Part shown: positions 41,225-46,670 of the stretch, piece by piece | Position numbering within the stretch: the stretch's first letter is position 1 | How the letters are laid out: the number at the start of each line of letters is the position of its first letter | The notes under the pieces: model-generated | What the model was told of the DNA's origin: nothing | What the model saw: only the letters and a program-made list of their open reading frames with translations | The model's database searches: none | Assembly: GCA_900768995.1 (NCBI GenBank) | Contig: CAAGEZ010000033.1 | Coordinates: 1 to 46,670, forward strand | From: Oscillospiraceae bacterium | GTDB taxonomy: Bacteria > Bacillota > Clostridia > Oscillospirales > Ruminococcaceae | Direction of reading: 5' to 3' | DNA: 46,670 nt | Position numbers and translations under genes: made by a program

Positions 41225-41980
41225 ATGCTCAGAGGATATTACACCTCGGTCAACGGTATCCTGAACGAAGAAAGGATACTTAACGTTATCACCAACAATC
41301 TTTCAAACACGAATACTGCGGGATACAAGTCCGATGCGGCTATCCCCACCACATTTCACGATAATCTGTTATTGCTTGCCAACGGCAGACGGAGCGATAC
41401 CGGCACTATCCGCTACAGAACTCTTGAAAAGACAAAGACCGATCTTACCTCGGGAACCTTTGAGCAGACTGATTCCCGCCTTGATATGGCTGTTATGGGC
41501 TCTGTTTACTTCAACATTCAGCGCCGTGACACGGGCGAAGTGCTCCTGACACGAAACGGTCAGTTCAATATTGACGATGAGGGATATCTTTCTCTCGGCT
41601 CTGCGGGCAGGGTCATTGATGACAACGGCGACCCCATTCAGCTGGGCACTGCGGATTTTACCGTAAGAGAGGACGGACTTATCGAAGTCGATGACGGCAG
41701 GAATATCCGGCTTGCCCTTACGTATATCCCCGATGATGCGGACGTGGAAAAGGTGGACACCAACCTTATCCGCACATATGACAATGCCCAGTGGGGAAAT
41801 ATCCCCGACGGTATGGTCTACCGCATAAGGCAGGGCTGGTATGAGCGCTCAAATGTGAATATTGCTGCGGAAATGGCTAAGGCTATGGACGCAAACTCCC
41901 TTTTCAGGGCAAATTCTCAGGCGCTCCAGATAATAAATTCCGTAAATCAGCTTGCCGTCAACAATCTTATGAAAATATGA
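41225..41980 (+). CDS. flgF: Flagellar rod protein, FlgF/FlgG family
   Basis: A 251-residue distal rod subunit. The N-terminal motif (ILNVITNNLSNTNTAGYKSD) and the C-terminal one (RSNVNIAAEMAKAMDANSLF, RANSQALQIINSVNQLAVNN) are those of the rod/hook family. It is followed directly by a second family member, and the pair corresponds to flgF-flgG (flhO-flhP in B. subtilis). Assignment as FlgF rests on gene order. GAAAGGCGG precedes the ATG. Confidence 0.85.
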   Translation: MLRGYYTSVNGILNEERILNVITNNLSNTNTAGYKSDAAIPTTFHDNLLLLANGRRSDTGTIRYRTLEKTKTDLTSGTFEQTDSRLDMAVMGSVYFNIQRRDTGEVLLTRNGQFNIDDEGYLSLGSAGRVIDDNGDPIQLGTADFTVREDGLIEVDDGRNIRLALTYIPDDADVEKVDTNLIRTYDNAQWGNIPDGMVYRIRQGWYERSNVNIAAEMAKAMDANSLFRANSQALQIINSVNQLAVNNLMKI

Positions 41981-42008
41981 CCCCTTTTCTGAAAGGAATG
42001 ATAGATAA

Positions 42009-42740
42009 ATGGGCAGGATAGGATTTTTCACCGCCACCACAGGCGTTATCAGCAATCAGATGGGTATGGACATCACGGGCAACAACCTTGCAAACGTGAA
42101 TACATACGGCTTTAAGGCCTCCCGTCCCTCCTTTGCCGACCTTGTTTACACCAAGCGCAACAACAATATCGAGGAAGTGCAGACTGGTCACGGCGTTAAG
42201 GTTGACAAAACCGACCTTATGTTTGAGCAGTCAACTCTCCGCCATACCGAGCGTGACCTTGACTTTGCCGCTCTTGACGAGGGCTTTTTCGCTGTTGAGA
42301 CTCCCTCGGGCAATACTGCATACACCAAGGACGGCGCTTTCTACATCACCGACATTGACGGAAACGGCACCTGGCAGCTCTGCGACAGCAAGGGCAGCTT
42401 CGTTCTTGACGGCGAGGGGAACCGCATAACCGTGCCATTTACCGAGGACGAGCAGATAGATTACACTGCCCTTATCCCTCAGATAGGCACATACCGCTTT
42501 GAAAATCCCTACGGTCTCGACCAGTTCGGCGACAACTACTTCATTAATACAGGCTCAAGCGGCGATGCCATTGCCGATGACACCATAAAGATAAAGCAGG
42601 GCTATATGGAAGCCTCGGGCACTAATGTTGCCACCGAGATGACCAAGGTGATCGAATATCAGAGAGCCTTTCAGCTCAATGTAAATATGGTAAAGCTCCA
42701 CGATGAGCTGAACAATCTTGTTAACAACCTCAGAGGTTAA
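42009..42740 (+). CDS. flgG: Flagellar distal rod protein FlgG
   Basis: A 243-residue distal rod subunit or close paralogue. It shows MGMDITGNNLANVNTYGFKA at the N-terminus and MEASGTNVATEMTKVIEYQR, AFQLNVNMVKLHDELNNLVN at the C-terminus. The N-terminal part is also close to the FlgE proteins of this cluster (VNTYGYKASR versus VNTYGFKASR). GAAAGGAATG precedes the ATG by a normal distance. Confidence 0.85.
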   Translation: MGRIGFFTATTGVISNQMGMDITGNNLANVNTYGFKASRPSFADLVYTKRNNNIEEVQTGHGVKVDKTDLMFEQSTLRHTERDLDFAALDEGFFAVETPSGNTAYTKDGAFYITDIDGNGTWQLCDSKGSFVLDGEGNRITVPFTEDEQIDYTALIPQIGTYRFENPYGLDQFGDNYFINTGSSGDAIADDTIKIKQGYMEASGTNVATEMTKVIEYQRAFQLNVNMVKLHDELNNLVNNLRG

Positions 42741-42770
42741 TTTCTTCTCCTACAGAAAGGCTATGATACT

Positions 42771-43409
42771 ATGTCACTCAAAAATATGGACCAGCTCAAC
42801 GCTATGCATTTCGACGTTCTGAGAGAGATCGGAAACATCGGTCAGGGAAACGCTGCAAGCTCTCTTTCCCAGATGCTCAGTCAGACCATTGATATTTCCG
42901 TTCCCACGGTAAAGCTCCTTGATTTCAACGAGTCCGTTGAATACCTCGGCGGCCCCGAAAACGTGGTTCTCGGAATGCTGGTGGGACTTAAGGGCGACAT
43001 CAACGGAATGATGCTCTATGTGCTCCAGAAGAGCTTTGCAAACTCGATGCTCAAAGCCGTTTTCGGCAAGGAGATAAACGACCTCACCGAGCTTGACGAA
43101 ATGGACCTCTCATTTATCCGTGAGATAGGCAACATTCTGGCAGGCTCCTACGTTAACGCAATATCCTCTCTTACGGGGCTGACCATTGACATTTCCGTGC
43201 CAACCATAAGCATTGATATGGCAGGTGCTATACTCGCTGTTCCCGCTGTGGAATTTGCTCAGATAGGCAACAGCGTTCTTTTCATTGATGACAGCTTCAT
43301 TTTCGGCGGCTCCTCTGCCGAAAACAGCGAAGTCAAGAGCAATATGATACTTGTTCCCGAGCTTTCGTCCCTCGAAACATTGTTCTCCAGACTGGGAATA
43401 GAGGTTTAA
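42771..43409 (+). CDS. cheC: CheY-P phosphatase CheC
   Basis: CheC removes phosphate from CheY-P and binds CheD. Both active motifs are intact: E19/N22 in DVLREIGN and E118/N121 in SFIREIGN. At 212 residues it is a normal stand-alone CheC. It begins 30 bp after flgG and ends 48 bp before cheD. Together with the CheC domain of FliY, this cell encodes at least two such phosphatases in one cluster. Confidence 0.95.
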   Translation: MSLKNMDQLNAMHFDVLREIGNIGQGNAASSLSQMLSQTIDISVPTVKLLDFNESVEYLGGPENVVLGMLVGLKGDINGMMLYVLQKSFANSMLKAVFGKEINDLTELDEMDLSFIREIGNILAGSYVNAISSLTGLTIDISVPTISIDMAGAILAVPAVEFAQIGNSVLFIDDSFIFGGSSAENSEVKSNMILVPELSSLETLFSRLGIEV

Positions 43410-43457
43410 CGGCTCAGGCGGCATTGCGGCTAATACATATGGGGAGTGTAACGGAAA

Positions 43458-43934
43458 ATGGTTAACATTGGTATAGCAGATCTTAATGTGGTTAAAAGTC
43501 CCGATGTTCTGGCGACTTATGCATTAGGCTCCTGCATCGGCATCTGCCTTTATGACGCAGAGGCAAAGATAGCAGGTCTTGCACACATAATGCTGCCGTG
43601 GAGCAAGGAGTCGGGGGCAGCCGCTGACAACAATATGAGACGATATGCTGACACGGGCATTACCGAGCTTATTCAGAAAATGTGCGATATGGGGGCAAAA
43701 AAATATCGCCTTACTGCAAAAATAGCAGGCGGTGCGCAGATGTTCAGCACAAATTCGGCCGTTTTCAACATCGGTGAGCGAAACATTGAAGCGGTGAAAA
43801 AAGTCCTCGGCACTTACAATATCCCTATCATTGCCGAGGAAACAGGGCTTAATTTCGGCAGGACTGTTTTCTTCTACAGCGAGGACGGAATTATGGAGGT
43901 CAGGGCTGCTACCCGACCGACAAAGAGAGTTTGA
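43458..43934 (+). CDS. cheD: Chemoreceptor glutamine deamidase CheD
   Basis: CheD deamidates glutamines of chemoreceptors and, with CheC, forms a feedback loop of adaptation. The catalytic triad is visible as T20, C26 (ALGSCIG) and H43 (LAHIMLP), one residue offset from T. maritima CheD. AGGAQMF and ERNIEAVKKVLGTYNIPIIA complete the family pattern. It is the last gene of the flagellar cluster and is followed by a strong terminator. Confidence 0.96.
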   Translation: MVNIGIADLNVVKSPDVLATYALGSCIGICLYDAEAKIAGLAHIMLPWSKESGAAADNNMRRYADTGITELIQKMCDMGAKKYRLTAKIAGGAQMFSTNSAVFNIGERNIEAVKKVLGTYNIPIIAEETGLNFGRTVFFYSEDGIMEVRAATRPTKRV

Positions 43935-43938
43935 TTTT

Positions 43939-43966
43939 TTCGTGGTGGTTTTAAAACCGCCACGAA
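43939..43966 (+). terminator. Terminator of the flagellar/chemotaxis cluster
   Basis: TTCGTGGTGGTTTT pairs with AAAACCGCCACGAA (14 bp, one wobble pair) immediately after cheD, followed by TTTTTT. No other clear rho-independent terminator was seen between flgB and this point. Confidence 0.92.
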
Positions 43967-43995
43967 TTTTTTATGAGATTTATTAATAACAAAAA

Positions 43996-44023
43996 TCGCC
44001 GTACAGGATATCCTGTACGGCGA
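43996..44023 (-). terminator. Terminator of groESL, a perfect 28-bp palindrome
   Basis: TCGCCGTACAGGA and TCCTGTACGGCGA flank a central TA, making a 28-bp perfect palindrome. On the minus strand TTTTTGTT follows. On the plus strand AAAATTTTATTT follows, so it could back up the cheD terminator. Confidence 0.85.
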
Positions 44024-44055
44024 AAATTTTATTTATCTGCTTTAGTCGGCATCTA

Positions 44056-45690
44056 TTAATACATACCGCCCATACCGCCCATTCCTGCGCCTGCGGGAGC
44101 TGCGGGAGTCTCTTCCTTGATGTCGGCAACGAGGGACTCGGTTGTGAGAACCATTGCTGCAACAGAAGCTGCGTTCTGGAGTGCGGAACGTGTTACCTTG
44201 GTAGGATCAACGATACCTGCGGGGATCATATCAACATATGTCTCGTTGTAAGCATCGAAGCCGTAGCCTACCTTTCTGGAGCGGATTATCTTGTCGATGA
44301 TTACAGAGCCTTCAAGACCTGCGTTCTTTGCGATCTGACGAACGGGTTCCTCAAGAGCCTTGAGAACGATCTGAGCGCCTGTCTTTTCGTCGCCCTGGAG
44401 AGATGCTGTGAGCTTTGTAACTGCGGGCATAGCGTTGATAAGTGCTGTTCCGCCGCCTGCTACGATACCCTCTTCAACTGCTGCCTTGGTAGCTGCAAGA
44501 GCGTCCTCGATACGGAGCTTCTTCTCCTTCATCTCAACCTCGGTAGCTGCGCCGACCTTGATAACTGCTACGCCGCCGGAGAGCTTTGCAAGTCTTTCCT
44601 GGAGCTTTTCCTTATCAAACTCGGAGGTTGTAGTCTCTATCTGAGCCTTGATCTGGTTTATCCTGTCCTTGATCTCGGACTTGTCGCCCTGACCGTCAAC
44701 GATGATGGTGTTCTCCTTGGTGATCTTGACCTGCTTAGCACGGCCGAGCTGTGTTACCTGAGTATCCTTAAGCTCAAGACCGATCTCCTCGGAAATTACC
44801 TGACCGCCTGTGAGGATCGCGATATCCTGGAGCATTTCCTTTCTTCTGTCGCCAAAGCCGGGAGCCTTTACTGCAACGCAGGTGAATGTGCCTCTGAGCT
44901 TATTTACGATAAGTGTGGAGAGAGCCTCGCCCTCTACGTCCTCAGCGATGATAACGAGCTTCTTGCCGCTCTGTACGATCTGCTCGAGGAGAGGAAGGAT
45001 CTCCTGAATGGAAGCTATCTTCTTGTCTGTGATAAGAAGATAAGCATCGTCGATAATTGCTTCCATCTTGTCGGTATCTGTTACCATATAAGGAGTGATG
45101 TAGCCTCTGTCGAACTGCATACCCTCAACGACCTCGGAGTATGTCTCAGCGGTCTTGGACTCTTCAATTGTGATAACGCCGTCGGCTGTTACCTTTTCCA
45201 TAGCCTCGGCAATAAGCTTGCCCACCTTTTCATCAGCGGAGGAAACTGTTGCAACTCTTTCGATGTCGGCAGAGCCTTCGATCTCCTTGGAGTTTGCCTT
45301 GATTGCCTCAACAGCTGTATCAACAGCCTTTGCCATACCCTTCTTAACTACCATAGGATTTGCGCCTGCGGCAATGTTCTTCATACCCTCTCTGATAAGA
45401 GCCTGAGCAAGAAGTGTAGCGGTGGTTGTACCGTCGCCTGCTGCATCGTTGGTCTTGGTAGCAACTTCCTTAACGAGCTGTGCGCCCATATTCTCGAATG
45501 CATTGTCAAGCTCAACTTCCTTGGCAATTGTAACGCCGTCGTTTGTGATAAGGGGTGCACCGAACTTTCTGTCGAGAACAACGTTTCTGCCCTTAGGACC
45601 GAGAGTTATCTTAACTGTATCGGCAAGCTTATCGATACCTGCCTGTAAAGACTTGCGGGCTTCTTCGCCGTAAATAATATCCTTAGCCAT
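44056..45690 (-). CDS. groL: Chaperonin GroEL
   Basis: GroEL is the 60-kDa double-ring chaperonin that folds proteins in its chamber using ATP. The 544-residue sequence has the ATP-binding GDGTTT at residues 85-90, VVLDRKFGAPLITNDGVTIA near the start, and the family's C-terminal Gly-Met tail (GAGMGGMGGMY). GGAGGT precedes the ATG. It follows groES by 37 bp and is controlled from the CIRCE-bearing promoter ahead of groES. Confidence 0.99.
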   Translation of the reverse strand: MAKDIIYGEEARKSLQAGIDKLADTVKITLGPKGRNVVLDRKFGAPLITNDGVTIAKEVELDNAFENMGAQLVKEVATKTNDAAGDGTTTATLLAQALIREGMKNIAAGANPMVVKKGMAKAVDTAVEAIKANSKEIEGSADIERVATVSSADEKVGKLIAEAMEKVTADGVITIEESKTAETYSEVVEGMQFDRGYITPYMVTDTDKMEAIIDDAYLLITDKKIASIQEILPLLEQIVQSGKKLVIIAEDVEGEALSTLIVNKLRGTFTCVAVKAPGFGDRRKEMLQDIAILTGGQVISEEIGLELKDTQVTQLGRAKQVKITKENTIIVDGQGDKSEIKDRINQIKAQIETTTSEFDKEKLQERLAKLSGGVAVIKVGAATEVEMKEKKLRIEDALAATKAAVEEGIVAGGGTALINAMPAVTKLTASLQGDEKTGAQIVLKALEEPVRQIAKNAGLEGSVIIDKIIRSRKVGYGFDAYNETYVDMIPAGIVDPTKVTRSALQNAASVAAMVLTTESLVADIKEETPAAPAGAGMGGMGGMY

Positions 45691-45727
45691 AATAATGTAC
45701 CTCCGAAATTAAATTTGATGAGTATGA

Positions 45728-46012
45728 TTATTCAACAACTGCAAGAATGTCGGACTGACGGAGAATCGTGTACTCAACACCGTCAAGCTTTACTTCTGTG
45801 CCGGCGTACTTGGAAGCGAGAACCTTCTGACCAACCTTGAGAGTCATCTTGACTTCATTGCCGTCAACCATTCCGCCGGGGCCTACCTCAACGATCTCTG
45901 CGATCTGGGGCTTCTCCTTGGCATTTCCTGTAAGAATGATACCGCTCTTTGTGGTTTCCTCAGCCTCTGTCATCTTAATAACAACTCTGTCTGCAAGTGG
46001 CTTGATTTTCAT
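45728..46012 (-). CDS. groS: Co-chaperonin GroES
   Basis: GroES is the heptameric lid of the GroEL chamber. From the ATG at 46012 the product is MKIKPLADRVVIKMTEAEET and so on, 94 residues, with GIILTGNAKEKPQIAEIVEV as the mobile loop region. AAGGAG precedes this ATG; the 11 upstream codons of the open frame have no ribosome binding site. It is first gene of groES-groEL. Confidence 0.98.
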   Translation of the reverse strand: MKIKPLADRVVIKMTEAEETTKSGIILTGNAKEKPQIAEIVEVGPGGMVDGNEVKMTLKVGQKVLASKYAGTEVKLDGVEYTILRQSDILAVVE

Positions 46013-46073
46013 AACTAAAAACTCCTTCCTATAAATAACTGCCAAATGTATTAGCAGTCAAACGCCTTATGTG

Positions 46074-46100
46074 TTAGCACTCCTATTTCCTGAGTGCTAA
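46074..46100 (-). promoter_or_regulatory. CIRCE operator (HrcA binding site) of groESL
   Basis: TTAGCACTC (46074-46082), 9 bp, then GAGTGCTAA (46092-46100) is a perfect CIRCE element. It lies between the promoter and groES, so the operon is expected to be repressed by HrcA and induced by heat. hrcA itself is not in the window. Confidence 0.98.
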
Positions 46101-46104
46101 ATAT

Positions 46105-46132
46105 ATTTTACCACGTCCACTGAAAAAATCAA
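46105..46132 (-). promoter_or_regulatory. Sigma-A promoter of groESL
   Basis: On the minus strand TTGATT (46127-46132), 16 bp, then TAAAAT (46105-46110), directly before CIRCE. The expected transcription start falls in or at the edge of the operator. Confidence 0.75.
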
Positions 46133-46219
46133 GTGTTTTTATGTAATTTGCTGTATTTTCATCATTATGCACAACTCTCGTTGGCATTTAACGGCAAAAT
46201 ATATTATATATGTAAACAG

Positions 46220-46274
46220 AAAGACGCTCGGGTCAATCGGGTCAGAATAGATCTGATCGACCCGAAACGTCTTT
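46220..46274 (-). terminator. Long imperfect hairpin downstream of the Hsp20 gene, probable terminator
   Basis: AAAGACG (46220) pairs with CGTCTTT (46268), and further in CGGGTC with GACCCG; the inner part has mismatches and a bulge. On the minus strand only the interrupted U-rich TCTTTCTGTTT follows, so termination may be incomplete. The remaining intergenic region up to groES is AT-rich and shows only the groESL control sites. Confidence 0.55.
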
Positions 46275-46319
46275 CCGATATTATTTAATTATCAAGGAGA
46301 AGTATCTTCCCCTGCTTCA

Positions 46320-46670
46320 TCACTGAATTTCAAGTCTCCTTGATGCGGGAACATCGGGCTTCTTTTTGGGGAGCGTCATTATAAGAACACCGTTCTTATA
46401 ATCGGCGTGAATGTTGTCTGCATCAATACCTGTGATGTCGAAGCTCCTCTGATATGAACCGTAGGAACGCTCACGGCGGATATACTTGCCGTTCTTGTCC
46501 TTTTCGTCATTGTTCTCGGGGTGCTCGGCTTTAAGCGTAAGGCTCGTACCTGAGATATCAACTGTGATATCCTCTTTGTTGAAGCCGGGGAGCTCGGACT
46601 CCATTACGTATTTGTCATCTTCCTCTCGGATATCTGTACGGCAGGCGTTTACACGCTGACCGTCCTTGAA
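46320..46670 (-). CDS. Hsp20/alpha-crystallin family small heat-shock protein (5' end outside window)
   Basis: Small heat-shock proteins bind unfolding proteins without ATP and hold them for other chaperones. An ATG at 46604 is internal: the frame stays open to the window edge, and the residues before it (ACRTDIREEDDKYVMESELP) continue the conserved alpha-crystallin domain. LPGFNKEDITVDISGTSLTL and YKNGVLIMTLPKKKP are typical of its first and last strands. The C-terminal tail ends in SRRLEIQ, close to the I-x-I oligomerisation motif. About 20-30 N-terminal residues are probably missing. It lies next to groESL, fitting a heat-shock neighbourhood. Confidence 0.92.
   Translation of the reverse strand, partial: FKDGQRVNACRTDIREEDDKYVMESELPGFNKEDITVDISGTSLTLKAEHPENNDEKDKNGKYIRRERSYGSYQRSFDITGIDADNIHADYKNGVLIMTLPKKKPDVPASRRLEIQ

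Overview
The window looks like the chromosome of a motile, Gram-positive, low-to-mid GC anaerobe of the Clostridia, probably in or near the Oscillospirales/Ruminococcaceae. This is inferred from gene content, not from a search. The signs are a FliY-type switch protein with CheC and CheD, SpoIID-like cell-wall proteins, a DUF1385 (YqhQ-like) gene, a perfect CIRCE operator before groES, strong AAAGGAGG ribosome binding sites and several TTG/GTG starts. No species can be named from the window alone.

Layout. (1) 1-5.6 kb: the integrase-proximal part of an integrative and mobilizable element. In order it carries a MobV-type relaxase, an excisionase-like HTH protein, a CHC2 zinc-finger primase, a D5/P4-type helicase, a repeat-rich non-coding patch that looks like a replication or transfer origin, and a tyrosine integrase. 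The integrase lies beside the 3' end of rpsI, a known integration target for tyrosine integrases; the far end is outside the window. (2) 5.6-6.6 kb: rplM-rpsI on the minus strand with a near-consensus promoter and a probable L13 leader. (3) 6.8-10 kb: three plus-strand genes, two of them built from peptidoglycan-binding repeats and one with a SpoIID-like head, of the kind annotated as spore cortex-lytic in Clostridia. (4) 10-14.6 kb, minus strand: a multi-pass membrane protein, a VCBS/FG-GAP-like lipoprotein, a DUF1385 protein and prmC. (5) 14.7-16.7 kb: a SpoIID-like protein, a short orphan protein resembling the FliD C-terminus, and rpmB.

(6) 17.3-43.9 kb: one long plus-strand flagellar/chemotaxis cluster: flgB-flgC-fliE-fliF-fliG-fliH-fliI-fliJ-fliK-flgD-TIGR02530-flgE-flbD-motA-motB-fliM-fliY-cheY-fliO-fliP-fliQ-fliR-flhB-flhA-fliA(sigD)-flgF-like-flgG-cheC-cheD. 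It encodes the rod, MS-ring, switch, export apparatus, hook and cap, stator, sigma-28 and the CheC/CheD/CheY adaptation branch. Flagellin, cheA/cheW, fliL, flhF and flhG are not in it. It ends at a strong hairpin terminator. (7) 44-46.7 kb, minus strand: groES-groEL under CIRCE, and the C-terminal part of an Hsp20 gene cut by the window edge.

The least ordinary parts are inside the flagellar cluster. FlgB carries a Cys/His cluster, and its stop codon starts a 17-bp tandem repeat. FlgD is more than twice its usual length with an internal duplication. FliP has a long Thr-rich segment before its first conserved membrane helix. FliY has its CheC domain at the N-terminus and two FliM-like LSQDEI motifs in the linker. 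In the mobile element, five copies of GTGCAG/CTGCAC within nested inverted repeats are the best candidate for an undescribed origin.
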